DNA from: CAWDDA01 sp963813345 | GTDB lineage: Bacteria > Acidobacteriota > Blastocatellia > RBC074 | Direction: 5' to 3' | DNA length: 64,000 nt | Assembly: GCA_963813345.1 (NCBI GenBank) | Contig: CAWEYR010000026.1 | Coordinates: forward strand, 124,001 to 188,000 | In this document: piece after piece, positions 18,588-28,253 of the stretch | Position numbering within the stretch: position 1 is the first letter of the stretch | Layout of the letters: each line of letters starts with the position of its first letter | Notes under the pieces: generated by a model | What the model was told of the DNA's origin: nothing | Seen by the model: the letters and a program-made list of their open reading frames with translations, nothing else | Databases searched by the model: none | Program-made: the position numbers and the translations under genes

Positions 18588-19612
18588 TTTGTGAGTTGAC
18601 TGACCAGGACTTCGAGTTGTAACCGCGGAGTACCAAGCGAGGTTTTCACAGCAATATCGGCGTCAGCGATCAATCGCATCGCCTCTACGATCCGCGCGTG
18701 CTCAATCCGCCTGACCCGTTCATTGAGCCTGGTTACCGCCCAGGGTGACATCCCCGCTGCCTTTGCGACGTCGGCATTCGGGGCATTTCGCTGCATAAGC
18801 TCGCGGGCCGCAAGCATTTGTCGAAACAGCCTTGCAATCGCTCCGAGGATCATTACCGGTTCGCCGCCCGATCGCAGCAGTCGATCGAGAAGTCTCGACG
18901 CGCGCTCACGATTGCCTGTCAGAATCGCGTCGGTAAGCTCGAAACTCGAGTGCTCGCGCGAATGTAGCACAAGGTTTTCGACATCGGATCGAGTAACCGA
19001 ATGATCACCGGCATATGCAACCAGCTTGTCAACCTCGGTCGCAAGTCGCGAAAGACCATTTCCCGCCATTCCAACTAGTGCCTCGCTCACTCCCTGATCA
19101 AGCCTTCCACCAGTCGCGTTAGCGTAATCGCGTACCCAGCGCGACGCTTCGTCATCAGCCAGCCGCCTGAAACTCACATTCTTCGCTCCCTTGCGCAAAA
19201 TCGCGGTGATCGCCCTGCGGTTATCAAGCGCTTCGGAATCAAAGACGAGGACCGTCGAAGGGGCTGGTTTGCGTATATATGCTGTGAGCAGTTCGAGTTG
19301 GTGTTCGTCCGCGATTACTTCGAAGCCGGAAAGAATCACGACGCGCCGCTCGGACATCATCGGTAGCTGTTCGGCGACGGCGAGAGCCTCATCGAGGAGG
19401 CCGGCAGTCGCGTCGATCGATGACACATTGAAATCACGAACGGAAGCGTCTACCGCCAATTCGATCAGGGATTTAAATGCCGCCTGGCGAAGGTATTTCT
19501 CCTCACCTTCGAAAACATAAACTGGCTCGATCTTGCCGGATCGAAGCTCGCGAATGAGTGCGTGATATGAAAATGTTGATTCGTTCAAGGTATTTGCCTG
19601 TTCCCTGGGCAT
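18569..19612 (-). CDS. holA: DNA polymerase III delta subunit HolA
   Basis: Clamp-loader subunit that opens the sliding clamp during replication. 347 residues, typical. Features of the family: YVFEGEEKYLRQAAFKSLI near 31-49, the AAA-like middle with ERRVVILSGFE near 88, GRLDQGVSEALVGMAGNGLSRLATEVDKLVAYAG near 168-202 and the C-terminal collar with FRQMLAARELMQRNAPNADVAKAAGMSPWAV. The ATG 19610-19612 lies in the terminus of a class B repeat that also offers AAGGCGG six bases upstream. TTG 19588, nine codons in, is the alternative. The C-terminal LGAPG and stop come from a class D palindrome. Confidence 0.88.
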   Translation of the reverse strand: MPREQANTLNESTFSYHALIRELRSGKIEPVYVFEGEEKYLRQAAFKSLIELAVDASVRDFNVSSIDATAGLLDEALAVAEQLPMMSERRVVILSGFEVIADEHQLELLTAYIRKPAPSTVLVFDSEALDNRRAITAILRKGAKNVSFRRLADDEASRWVRDYANATGGRLDQGVSEALVGMAGNGLSRLATEVDKLVAYAGDHSVTRSDVENLVLHSREHSSFELTDAILTGNRERASRLLDRLLRSGGEPVMILGAIARLFRQMLAARELMQRNAPNADVAKAAGMSPWAVTRLNERVRRIEHARIVEAMRLIADADIAVKTSLGTPRLQLEVLVSQLTNLGAPG

Positions 19613-19673
19613 GTAGTACCGCCTTCAGGCGGAATGTTGCAACCATTCCGCCTGAAGGTCAGTACTACATGCC
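19608..19673. repeat. Class B palindrome, short form
   Basis: 66-base inverted repeat with about 29-base arms: GGCATGTAGTACCGCCTTCA with GGCGGAATG, and complement with one mismatch. It lies between divergent holA and the TonB receptor. Read leftward, its end is AAGGCGGTACTACATG, and that ATG is the annotated start of holA. Confidence 0.93.
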
Positions 19674-19735
19674 AATTATGATAAGATCGCGAGCATTGCT
19701 AAACAACGACTGCAAGGAGAAGATGCGAATCCCCG

Positions 19736-22700
19736 ATGAAGAATCGAATACTCGCCCCCGCTCTGTTTGCCATTCTTGTTCTTGTTCCTTCAACAACTTT
19801 GCTTTCCCAGACTTTTCGAGGCTCGATCCGCGGCGAGGTTAGGGATGCCAATGACCGCCCGGTTCCGGGTGCCCTGCTGAAGCTGGTCTTCCCGGCAACC
19901 GGAGAATCGCGATCGGCTGCTAGTGGGGAGGGTGGTGGATTCGCATTTACGTTGCTGCCACCGGGGACGTATCGGTTAGAAGCGGAACGAACGGGGTTCA
20001 AGAAGACCGTTTACACCCTCGACCTCGAGGTAAACGAAGCCGAACGCCTCGATCTGGTTCTCGACGTTGGCACAATTTCCGATGAGATCAAGGTCGATGC
20101 TCCGCGTGCAGCACTCAAAAAAGACTCAGCCTCGCTGGGTGCAGTGATTGACAATCAACAGCTCACGGGACTTCCGCTCGATGGCCGCAACTTCCTCGAG
20201 CTCAGCCTTCTTGTTCCGGGAGCGGCGCCTCCTGCGCAAGGATCATCGGGCACTGTTCGCGGCGACTTCGCATTCAACGTCAACGGAGGCCGAGAAGATG
20301 CGAATGCATATCTCCTCGACGGCGTATACAACGTGGATCCAAAGCTGAATGCGATCGGCGTCAGACCTCCTGTCGACGCAATACGTGAGTTCGAAGTTCT
20401 TGCGGGAACATACGATGCGACTTTTGGGCGCAATGCCGGAGCTCAAGTCAACGTTGTGCTCAAGTCGGGAAGTAACCGTTTTCACGGGACAGCGTACGAG
20501 TTTTTCCGGAACCGTGTGCTTGACGCGCGTAACTTTTTCGCTCCATCCGGCGTTGATGCCCCACAGTATCAACGCAATCAGTTTGGCGGTTCGGTCGGTG
20601 GCCCGATCATTCGCAATCGCACATTCTTCTTTGCTGATTACGAGGGAACCCGGCTCCGCGAAGGGGTCACACGCGTTACCAACGTACCGACTCTTGCTGA
20701 GCGGCGAGGAGATTTCTCACAAAGTCTTTTCACACCACCGCCATTTCCAGGTGGTGTCATTCCTGGTTTTCTGATTGACCCTATCGGAAGCCGAATTGCA
20801 GCGTTGTATCCGGAACCTAACCGGAATGTCCCCTTTCAGAATTTCGTCGCATCGCCGGCGCGGCGTGACCGTGATGATCTGTTTGATGCGCGAGTCGATC
20901 ACGCATTGAGCGACAAGTCGCAGTTGACCGTGAGATACAGCTTCACCGATCGGGACCTTTTTGAACCTTTTTCAGGACCGACATTCGCCCTCGTGCCGGG
21001 ATTCGGCACCACAATTCCGCGGCGCGGTCAGAATGCAATGATCAGCGAGACGCACATCTTCTCACCATCTTTCGTCAACGACGCGAGGTTTGCTTTCAAC
21101 CGCGTCGCAATAGCCGCAAACCAGGAATCGGGCGGACGCAGTTTGAACAAGGAAGTGGGAATGCCCGAGCTCTCGAGCAATCCACGTGACTGGGGGCTCA
21201 GTTTCATCACGATTACCGGATACTCGCCGCTCGGAGATGAATTCAACAATCCGCAGGCGAGCGTTACGAATCTCTTCGAGGTGCTCGATACCGCTACGTG
21301 GACTAAAGGACGCCACCTGACAAAGTTCGGCATCGATTTTCGTATCCTTCAACAGAATGCGTTTCGCGATGTTCAGTCGCGAGGATTCCTGACTTTTTCG
21401 TCGTTTGCGCCAGTTACAGGCAATGCGCTCGCAGACCTGCTGATCGGGGTACCGGTGTTCACGGGCGGCGCGCGGCTGGACAATCCGCAGCATCTGAGGG
21501 GCGAAAGCTATGGTTTCTTCTTCAATGACAGTATCCGTCTGACGCCTCGACTTACGCTGAGTGCCGGTCTGAGATACGAGTACAACTCGCCACCCGTCGA
21601 CGTTGATGATCGCGCCACGCTCTACGATCCGGCGACAAGGTCTCTCCAGCTTGTTGGTACGAATGGGATTCCGAGAGCAGGATATGAAAGTGATCCGAAT
21701 AACCTCGCTCCGCGGCTGGGATTCGCCTGGACAGTCAGCGAGAAAGCAGAAACGGTGATTCGCGGAGGCTACGGAATCTACTATGATCAGGCCCCGCTGG
21801 CGCCAAGCGAGGGTCTCTACTTCAACGCGCCCTTCTTCGATCTGCGCTTCTACTTTCCGTTACCGGGTCTGCCTCTGCAGTTGAGTAATCCATGGCCGGA
21901 AAACTTTCCGGTTCCATCGCCGCCATCGGCATTTGCCTTTCAGCGCGATTTGAAGACGGGGTATGTGCAGCATTGGAATGTCAATGTGCAGCAGCAGCTT
22001 GGCCGAAGCCAGATGGTCGAGCTGGGCTATGTTGGGTCCAAGGGGACCAAACTCCTTGCAGGGAGAGACATAAACCAGGCTGCTCCTTCCGCGAATCCGA
22101 TCAACCCGCGTCCGGTGCCTCAGTTTGCTGACATTCTCTTTCAGGAGTCGAGCGCAAGTTCGATCTATCACGGACTTCAGGCGCGTTTTCAGCAGAGACT
22201 TGATCACGGGCTTTCGGTGCTCGCGTCGTATGCGTGGTCAAAGTCGATTGACAATGCATCGAACTTCTTTCAGAGCACCGGCGACCCGAATTTTCCGCAG
22301 AACAGCTACGATATGGCGGCAGAGCGCGGACGGTCAAACTTTGATGTCAGGCACCGGTTCTCGACCAGCTTTTCGTGGGACCTTCCATTCGGACGCGGGC
22401 AGCGCTGGCTCTCGGACGATGGCTGGGTTTCGGCAGTCGTGGGAGGTTGGCAGACGTACGGGATAGTTTCGCTGCAGACCGGACGTCCATTCACTGTTGC
22501 GCTGCTGGGCGAGATCGACTGGACGAACACTGGACGGGCAAACCTTGGTTTTGGCAACAATGATCGGCCCGATTTGATCGGAGATGCAAAGCTCGACAAT
22601 CCGACCGTCGAGCGATGGTTCAATACAAACGCATTCGCTTTTGCTGCCCCTGGCAGCTTTGGTAATTCCGGGAGGAATGTAGTCGAGGGACCGGGATTTC

Positions 22701-22900
22701 AGAATGTAAACTTTTCGGTAGTCAAGAACACGTTTCTGACTGAGGACCTCAACCTGCAGTTTCGCGCTGAGTTCTTCAATCTATTCAATCATCCGAACTT
22801 TGATCTGCCGGACAATTTCCTGGGATCACCAACTTTCGGAAGGGTCGTTTCGGCTCAGAGTCCCAGACACATTCAATTCGGTGTGAAGTTGATCTTTTAG
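19736..22900 (+). CDS. TonB-dependent receptor with N-terminal carboxypeptidase-regulatory domain
   Basis: Outer-membrane transporter of the Oar-like type common in Acidobacteriota. 1054 residues: signal peptide (1-24), CarboxypepD_reg-like beta-sandwich (about 27-110, GSIRGEVRDANDRPVPGALLKL), plug with LPLDGRNFLELSLLVPG and NVNGGREDANAYLLDGVYN (about 145-200), then a long beta-barrel ending in aromatic HIQFGVKLIF as expected for Bam-dependent insertion. No TonB/ExbBD genes are nearby. The substrate cannot be read from sequence; polysaccharide or large-molecule uptake is usual speculation. AAGGAG lies 16 bases before ATG 19736, rather far. Confidence 0.93.
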   Translation: MKNRILAPALFAILVLVPSTTLLSQTFRGSIRGEVRDANDRPVPGALLKLVFPATGESRSAASGEGGGFAFTLLPPGTYRLEAERTGFKKTVYTLDLEVNEAERLDLVLDVGTISDEIKVDAPRAALKKDSASLGAVIDNQQLTGLPLDGRNFLELSLLVPGAAPPAQGSSGTVRGDFAFNVNGGREDANAYLLDGVYNVDPKLNAIGVRPPVDAIREFEVLAGTYDATFGRNAGAQVNVVLKSGSNRFHGTAYEFFRNRVLDARNFFAPSGVDAPQYQRNQFGGSVGGPIIRNRTFFFADYEGTRLREGVTRVTNVPTLAERRGDFSQSLFTPPPFPGGVIPGFLIDPIGSRIAALYPEPNRNVPFQNFVASPARRDRDDLFDARVDHALSDKSQLTVRYSFTDRDLFEPFSGPTFALVPGFGTTIPRRGQNAMISETHIFSPSFVNDARFAFNRVAIAANQESGGRSLNKEVGMPELSSNPRDWGLSFITITGYSPLGDEFNNPQASVTNLFEVLDTATWTKGRHLTKFGIDFRILQQNAFRDVQSRGFLTFSSFAPVTGNALADLLIGVPVFTGGARLDNPQHLRGESYGFFFNDSIRLTPRLTLSAGLRYEYNSPPVDVDDRATLYDPATRSLQLVGTNGIPRAGYESDPNNLAPRLGFAWTVSEKAETVIRGGYGIYYDQAPLAPSEGLYFNAPFFDLRFYFPLPGLPLQLSNPWPENFPVPSPPSAFAFQRDLKTGYVQHWNVNVQQQLGRSQMVELGYVGSKGTKLLAGRDINQAAPSANPINPRPVPQFADILFQESSASSIYHGLQARFQQRLDHGLSVLASYAWSKSIDNASNFFQSTGDPNFPQNSYDMAAERGRSNFDVRHRFSTSFSWDLPFGRGQRWLSDDGWVSAVVGGWQTYGIVSLQTGRPFTVALLGEIDWTNTGRANLGFGNNDRPDLIGDAKLDNPTVERWFNTNAFAFAAPGSFGNSGRNVVEGPGFQNVNFSVVKNTFLTEDLNLQFRAEFFNLFNHPNFDLPDNFLGSPTFGRVVSAQSPRHIQFGVKLIF

Positions 22901-22912
22901 GTACGTTGTACC
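22900..22912. terminator. Short palindrome between convergent genes
   Basis: GGTACGTTGTACC starts at the last base of the TonB receptor stop and ends just before the stop of the convergent beta-propeller gene. The same GGTACGTTGTACC begins the repeat at 43447, so this may be a remnant of a class B element. The hairpin is short (5 pairs); terminator activity is only a possibility. Confidence 0.4.
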
Positions 22913-24190
22913 TTAAAACGACCAGAGTGCGAGTGATCCGGAATCCTTTATGAGAATCTGATTCCCCAGGAGTACGGGGTGAGACCAGGTCGCTCCGTCG
23001 GCTATCTGATACTTTCTTATCCGCTCAAAAGCCTTCTCATTCTTCCTGATCACCTGGACGGCTCCGTCAGTTGTCAATGCGATCAGCATCTCGCCGGCGC
23101 CTATGAGCGACGAGTTGTCACCTTCACGGCCTTCGGTCATCCAAAGCGTCTTTCCTGTTCGCCCGTCCATGCAAAAGAACTGCCCTTTTCGTAAGTGCGA
23201 AAGACCATAGATCAGATGCCCGTCCACTACCGGCGAGTTCATGTACATCGCCACATCACGATTCTTCCACGCTTCGGAAACGGCCCACTCAGCTCCCGCG
23301 CGAGTCACCTTGAGCGCCAAAGTTCCTCGCCTCACACCCGAGACGACTATTTTCCCGTCGCAGATGATCGGAGTGACGATGTTTTCGTTCCACTCGTCCT
23401 TGTAGTCGACGCGCCAGAGAAGCTTGCCCGCGTCAACATCGAGGCCGACGATTGAGCGATCAGTGAGAGTGACCAGATGACGAACTCCCTCGATGTCAGC
23501 AATGATTGGTGAAGCGTATCCAGGCCCATCGGTTTTCAGATTCCACTTCTCTGCCCCAGTCGCTGCGTCAAGTGCCTTCATCCAACCGCCACGGTCATCT
23601 CCTATATGAATAATCAACCGGCCTTTGTCGATGACCGGTGACATCGCGGTTCCGCAAAAAAGCTTTGATGTATCGATATCCTGTGAAAAATCCTTGCGCC
23701 ATTTGAGCGTTCCTGAAGAGGCATCGAAACACGAAACGATCGCGGTCATCCCGAGCGTATACAACTTGCCATCAAAGAGTATCGGTGTTGAGTTGGGCCC
23801 CTTGCCCATTGCAACGGCATACTGATTCTTCGCGAATGCAACGGAGTAACTCTCCGACCATGCTACTTTGCCAGTCTTGAGATCTATGCAGCTCACGACT
23901 TCGAGACCCCTGGCATCATCGCGCGAATGAACGTAGCCGCGGCCTCCCGAGACGACCGGTGACGAGAAGCCACCTCCTATCGGAGTCTTCCATTGGAGCT
24001 TGAGTTGTTCGGGCCACGCTGAGGGTGATCGAACGCCCGTGACGATCCCGTCGCGATTCGGTCCTCGCCATTGGGGCCAGTCCTGTGCAAATGCACGATG
24101 AGAACCAACCAACACCAGGTAGAAACCGGCAACAATCGCCAGGGCGCGCACTAACCTAATCTTTTTTCGTGAAAACTCGCTTCGCTTCAT
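22913..24190 (-). CDS. Secreted PQQ-like beta-propeller repeat protein (paralog 1)
   Basis: 425 residues. Signal peptide (IRLVRALAIVAGFYLVLVGSHRAFA), then the mature start QDWPQWRGPNRDGIVTG, shared by the paralogs at 24473, 25867 and 28254. Blade motifs such as DLKTGKVAWSESY, DAATGAEKWNLKT and DGRTGKTLWMTEG repeat about every 45-50 residues, as in BamB and PQQ-dependent dehydrogenases. No clear PQQ-site cysteines or catalytic aspartate set is evident, so a non-enzymatic or unknown role is likely. Start ATG 24188-24190 is chosen for its signal peptide. It overlaps the tail of an upstream gene remnant. Confidence 0.85.
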   Translation of the reverse strand: MKRSEFSRKKIRLVRALAIVAGFYLVLVGSHRAFAQDWPQWRGPNRDGIVTGVRSPSAWPEQLKLQWKTPIGGGFSSPVVSGGRGYVHSRDDARGLEVVSCIDLKTGKVAWSESYSVAFAKNQYAVAMGKGPNSTPILFDGKLYTLGMTAIVSCFDASSGTLKWRKDFSQDIDTSKLFCGTAMSPVIDKGRLIIHIGDDRGGWMKALDAATGAEKWNLKTDGPGYASPIIADIEGVRHLVTLTDRSIVGLDVDAGKLLWRVDYKDEWNENIVTPIICDGKIVVSGVRRGTLALKVTRAGAEWAVSEAWKNRDVAMYMNSPVVDGHLIYGLSHLRKGQFFCMDGRTGKTLWMTEGREGDNSSLIGAGEMLIALTTDGAVQVIRKNEKAFERIRKYQIADGATWSHPVLLGNQILIKDSGSLALWSF

Positions 24191-24300
24191 AAGAACCACG
24201 CGGGCTGTCAATGAAGTAGTCGACTATCAAGGTCTTCCCGTCTGGCGATAGCGTCCATTTGCGCATGGTCTGGCTGAAGGGCGTGCCGGCAGCTGCAATA
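24157..24300 (-). pseudogene. 3' remnant of a small unknown gene
   Basis: On the minus strand an open frame of about 46 codons with no start reads GTPFSQTMRKWTLSPDGKT, continues through VDYFIDSPRGSYEAKRVF, and stops at 24157-24159. The WTLSPDGKTL... and AKRVFTKK pattern resembles the C-terminus of small acidobacterial secreted proteins with a lipocalin-like sheet (recalled pattern, not searched). The frame opens just after a TGA near 24298, where the palindromic element begins. The 5' part therefore seems lost, and the surviving tail overlaps the start of the downstream beta-propeller gene. Confidence 0.45.
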
Positions 24301-24336
24301 CCTCCTCATTCAGAATGATCCCGCGATACACCTGGA

Positions 24337-24473
24337 CCACTTGGGAGCATTCTCACGCGAAGCCGCGAAAACGCGAAAAAGAAGTAAGAATTGCCTTTCA
24401 GTCCTCTTCTTCGCGTCTTCGCGTGCTTCGCGTGAGAAATGCTACCCAAGCGGTGTACTACATGCCTTCGCCT
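24337..24473. repeat. Nested palindrome, class B (inner arms conserved)
   Basis: Inner inverted repeat AGCATTCTCACGCGAAGCCG... (24346 onward) pairs with CGTGCTTCGCGTGAGAAATGCT (to 24443). The outer right end GCGGTGTACTACATGCC (24451-24467 region) matches the class B terminus; the left outer end is degenerate. It lies between two beta-propeller genes on the minus strand. Confidence 0.82.
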
Positions 24474-25845
24474 TAGCTTCGCGGGCCGTTCGCTATGCAA
24501 TAGAGATTCTTCTCGCCTCTGATGAAGAGTCTCCCGTCCGCGATTGCGATCGATGAGCGCACCGGCTCACCGAGTGAATTGGTGGCAAGAACTTCGTGCT
24601 TCGGGCCAGCTTTGATCACGAACGTGTCGCCATCATCACTTGTCAGAAGAAGCTTTCCTTCAAATGCAACCGGCGAAGCGCCATAGAACTTCGTGGCTAC
24701 CGGCACGCGGCCGCCTTCATAAACGATCTCACCGGTGGCAGCCTTCATGCACGTCAGAATCCCGGCATCACTCATCAGGTAGACATATTCGTCATAAAGG
24801 ATTGGTGATGGAACATAAGAAGTGCCCTTGTTGTACTTCCAGGCAATCTTGTCTGTGTCATCGACAACGCCACTACCGCCTAGTCGAATCGCGGTGATCG
24901 CTTTCTGCGGATATCCGGACGAGAGAATTACCAACCCCTGACCGACTACAGGTGTCGCGATCGCGTGGCTTTTGAGACCCGATGCTCGCCAGTATTCCTT
25001 TCCGGTTGCTGGATCATATGAGATCAGAAATTCGTTTCCGCTCGTGATAAGCTCGGTGCGTTCCTTCGTCTTCACGATTACCGGAGTTGTCCAACTCGTG
25101 TGAACAGGACGCGGCGTTCGCCAAACTTCCTTACCAGTCTTTTTGTCGAGAGCCGTGATGAACGAATTCTTTCCATCAAATCCCTGATCACACTGGACGA
25201 TCACAACATTCTGATAAAGAACCGGCGAGGTCCCGACACCCATCCCCATTGTGGGCACGCCACCGAGTGCCTTCTTCCAAACGAGATTGCCCTTGAAGTC
25301 GTAACAATAGAAGCCTTCCGAACCGAACCACACAAAGACAAGCGAGCCATCCGTCGCCGCCGTAGGTGCTGCGTACGCGCCTCGCTTATGGCGATGATCG
25401 TAAACAGTCCCTTCGTACGCAGTCTTCTCCCACAACAGTTTGCCAGTGTCCCGGTCGAGACAAAGCACCTTGAACGTATGAAGTTTATCAGACCCAGTCC
25501 ATTCGGGATGCTTGAACTCTTTGCCAGCGATTTCGTGATAGGCGGCCTTATGATCAGCCGGCGCTGCACCACCCTCGACCGCCGTCGTCAGAAATATTCT
25601 GTTTCCCCAAATGATAGGCGAGGAAAAACCGCGCCCTGGAATGGGCGTCTTCCACGCGACATTCTTGGTGTCGCTCCATTCAAAAGGAAGATTCTTCTCA
25701 GTCGAGACGCCTTGACCTTCAGGTCCGCGCCATTGAGGCCAGTTCGACGAGGCCACAGCTTTGACCCCGGTCGTTGAATACAAGGCTGAAACTGAAAATC
25801 ATGAATCGCTATAAGGACTGCAAAAAGCCCTAACTTTCTAGACAT
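24473..25845 (-). CDS. Secreted PQQ-like beta-propeller repeat protein (paralog 2, frameshift in signal peptide)
   Basis: A long frame from TTG 25783 encodes SSNWPQWRGPEGQGVSTEKNLPFEW and about 430 residues of beta-propeller with blades such as DRDTGKLLWEKTA and DKKTGKEVWRTPR, but without a signal peptide. The missing part lies in another frame: ATG 25843-25845, preceded by GGAGG at good distance, encodes MSRKLGLFAVLIAIHDF. Adding one base in the T4 run (plus-strand A4 at 25795-25798) joins them into a complete signal peptide and mature protein of about 457 residues. It starts 21 bases after the preceding paralog's stop, in an operon. Confidence 0.82.
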
Positions 25846-25866
25846 GTGCTCTGAACCTCCAGGAAA

Positions 25867-27216
25867 CTATTTCGCGCTCGCAACAGCGAACACGTGATGC
25901 TGGCCGCGAATGATGATGACGCCTTCAGAAATTGCGGGAGTCGCCATCAGGACCTCGCCAACCTTGTTATCTGATATCAATTCGTACTTCGGTCCTGCCT
26001 TCACAACGAAGACTTCACCATCCTCACTCGACAAGTATATCTTGCCGTCACCCGCGACCGGAGACGCACTGTAAGAGCCGCCCTTGTCACCAATGCGCTG
26101 CTGGTAGACACGCACTCCGGTTTTGGCTTCGTAGACGGTGAGCACGCCGTGGTTGGCGCAGACGTAAAGATAATCGCCATAAACAAGCGGAGTCGGCATA
26201 TAACTTCCGCCGCGCTGCTTGCTCCAGGAGATGAAATCGTTGATCTCCTGGCCTTCCTTGAGAGATATATCTCCGGATGCTCCCGGCTTGATTGCGTAAA
26301 GCGGTTGATTCGGCCGGTAGCTGTTCGAGATGAAAATAAGATCATGCGCAGCGATCGGAGTTGTAGCCGTTACCTCCGGATTGCCACGCATATGCCACAG
26401 CTCTTTGCCCGTCATCGGATCATATCCGCGTATCGCACGCGTCGCATTCGTCACCAGTTCCGCGCGGCTTTTGCCCTCATAAACCGTCGGAGTTCCCCAC
26501 GATGGAATCTCTTCACGAGGGGTGCGCCATACCTGTTTGCCCGTCTTCAGATTGAAGGCCGCGATGAACGAATCCTTTTGAATGTCGCACTGAAGAATAA
26601 CCAGGTCCTTGAAAATGATCGGAGAGCTGGCTGTACCCCATTGGTAATCAGGATCAAAGAACCATCCCGCATCCAGGACTCCAAGATCAGCCTTCCAATT
26701 CAGCTTTCCTTCGAGATCGTAGCAATAGAGCCCTTCGGAACCGAAGAATGCAACCACGTTCTTTCCATCAGTAACTGGTGTCGAGCTGGCAAACGTTGCC
26801 TTGATATGCCTCTTCGTTTTCGGAATGCCTTCGTGGGCTATTCGCTCCCAGATGATCTTTCCAGTCTTCTTATCGAGACAGTAAAGCTTCCACGAGTGTT
26901 TCGTGAGATCAGTGTCTGAATCGACGTCACCGTAAAGGCCCGCTCGAAAGTAGGGCTTCGGGTTGCTGCTGACTGCCGTTGCAACAAAAACGCGGTTACC
27001 CCACACCACCGGACTCGCGTGCGAAAGGCCCGGAATAGGAGTCTTCCAGAGAACGTTCTCGCCAGTCTCACCATTCCACTTCGAAGGAAGAGGTGTGCCA
27101 TCGACGATGCCGGATGCCCCTGCTCCTCGAAATTGTGGCCAGTTCTGCGCACGCGCTGGCTCGACTGCAAAAACCAGAAGGCCCGCGATCAGGGCCAGAA
27201 CTACTCTCAACCTCAT
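25867..27216 (-). CDS. Secreted PQQ-like beta-propeller repeat protein (paralog 3)
   Basis: 449 residues, intact. Signal peptide VVLALIAGLLVFAVEPARAQ, then NWPQFRGAGASGIVDGTPLPSKW. Blades include DKKTGKIIWERIA, NLKTGKQVWRTPREE, DPMTGKELWHMRG and EAKTGVRVYQQRI. It is closer to paralog 2 than to paralog 1 (both share FFGSEG/WFGSEG-type and VVQCD/LQCD segments). Its ATG overlaps the ankyrin gene's TGA by 4 bases, so the two are translationally coupled. Likely periplasmic. Biochemical function unknown. Confidence 0.88.
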   Translation of the reverse strand: MRLRVVLALIAGLLVFAVEPARAQNWPQFRGAGASGIVDGTPLPSKWNGETGENVLWKTPIPGLSHASPVVWGNRVFVATAVSSNPKPYFRAGLYGDVDSDTDLTKHSWKLYCLDKKTGKIIWERIAHEGIPKTKRHIKATFASSTPVTDGKNVVAFFGSEGLYCYDLEGKLNWKADLGVLDAGWFFDPDYQWGTASSPIIFKDLVILQCDIQKDSFIAAFNLKTGKQVWRTPREEIPSWGTPTVYEGKSRAELVTNATRAIRGYDPMTGKELWHMRGNPEVTATTPIAAHDLIFISNSYRPNQPLYAIKPGASGDISLKEGQEINDFISWSKQRGGSYMPTPLVYGDYLYVCANHGVLTVYEAKTGVRVYQQRIGDKGGSYSASPVAGDGKIYLSSEDGEVFVVKAGPKYELISDNKVGEVLMATPAISEGVIIIRGQHHVFAVASAK

Positions 27217-28013
27217 TGAACCTCCGTCTTCTTGAGTTTTGTTTCACCATTCGGCTGTTTGACCGTGACCCCGGTTACCTTTTCTCCATCAAGAGTGAAT
27301 AAAAGAGTCACACCTGGTGATTCGGGTATTGCGAAAGTATCTTTCGCTGTAGCGTTGAGCACTGATTCCTGCCCGACGGACGGTTTCACTGTCAGCCTGT
27401 TTTCTTTGATCTTGAATACCAGCTCAAGCTGTTCATTTCGAAAAGTGCCTTCATACGACTTTAGCACCGCCGGATCAACTTTGAATTCAGGCGTGGTTGG
27501 GATCACCGCGCCAGCCTTCTTCAACAGATCGATGACTTCTGTATGCTTTCCTCTGTTCGCGGCAACCAAAGCTTTGCTGAGAGCTTCCGGCGTGAATCCG
27601 CCCGCTTCGAGCGCGACTTTGGCAACAGCCACATTACCACTGCCGGCTGCGATATCGAGCGCAGTCTCCTTTGAGCCGCCTTTCTGAATAAGAAGGCGCA
27701 CGACGTCCCCGTGGTTTTTCATGGCAGCCCAGTCCATTGCCGTCGCTCCGTAAAACGTGTCCTTCGCATTTACGTCGGCACCGCGATCGAGAAGAAGTTT
27801 TACGATTTCGACATTACCGCGATCGCAGGCATAAGTAAGTGGGGTCGCGCCATATCGCGTCTTCGCATTTACGAGCGCGCCTTTGTCGAGCAGAGCGCGA
27901 GCCTCGGCCGCATCGCCTTTTCTGGCTGCAGCCAGCAGTTGCTCGTTGAGGTCCTGCGCGAGGGCGGAGCTCGCTAAAAGGCATAAGATCGAAAAGCGTT
28001 TCAAAACGCTCAT
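27213..28013 (-). CDS. Secreted ankyrin-repeat protein
   Basis: 266 residues from ATG 28011-28013, which has GGAG 8 bases upstream. Signal peptide (FSILCLLASSALAQ). Four to five ankyrin repeats span residues about 22-165 (GATPLTYACDRGNVEIVKLLLDRGADVNAKD, GATAMDWAAMKNHGDVVRLLIQKGG). A C-terminal beta domain of about 75 residues (SYEGTFRNEQLELVFKIKENRLTV) resembles the small sheet domain often attached to beta-lactamase-like secreted proteins. Protein-protein binding in the periplasm is inferred. It leads an operon with the beta-propeller paralogs 3, 2 and perhaps 1. Confidence 0.87.
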   Translation of the reverse strand: MSVLKRFSILCLLASSALAQDLNEQLLAAARKGDAAEARALLDKGALVNAKTRYGATPLTYACDRGNVEIVKLLLDRGADVNAKDTFYGATAMDWAAMKNHGDVVRLLIQKGGSKETALDIAAGSGNVAVAKVALEAGGFTPEALSKALVAANRGKHTEVIDLLKKAGAVIPTTPEFKVDPAVLKSYEGTFRNEQLELVFKIKENRLTVKPSVGQESVLNATAKDTFAIPESPGVTLLFTLDGEKVTGVTVKQPNGETKLKKTEVQ

Positions 28014-28108
28014 AATATTCTCCAAAGAAATTGAGTCACGAATCTGGTAAGCAAAAGAGAAATAACGATAACAGCCGCTTTCAGGTTCGCAAAATCCAAT
28101 TCATTGTA

Positions 28109-28184
28109 CATTAGTACCGCCCTCAGGCGGAATCGCGAAAATCGAGCCGGCGAGGCTCCGCCTGCAGGCGGTCCTACATGCCTG
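28109..28184. repeat. Class B palindrome, short form
   Basis: TACATTAGTACCGCCCTCAG with GCGGAA on the left, and CCGCCTGCAGGCGGTCCTACATGCC on the right, between divergent ankyrin and beta-propeller genes. A further ACATGCC lies at 28190. The 240-base gap holds nothing else recognisable. Confidence 0.85.
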
Positions 28185-28253
28185 TACAACATGCCTCATC
28201 AGTGGTTGACTGACTGATTTCGGCATTATACGCTCGAATGTTCGGGGGATAAC

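Noticed and set aside
26149..26919. 256-codon plus-strand open frame opposite beta-propeller paralog 3
   Set aside because: Antisense to a well-formed propeller gene; no known motif.
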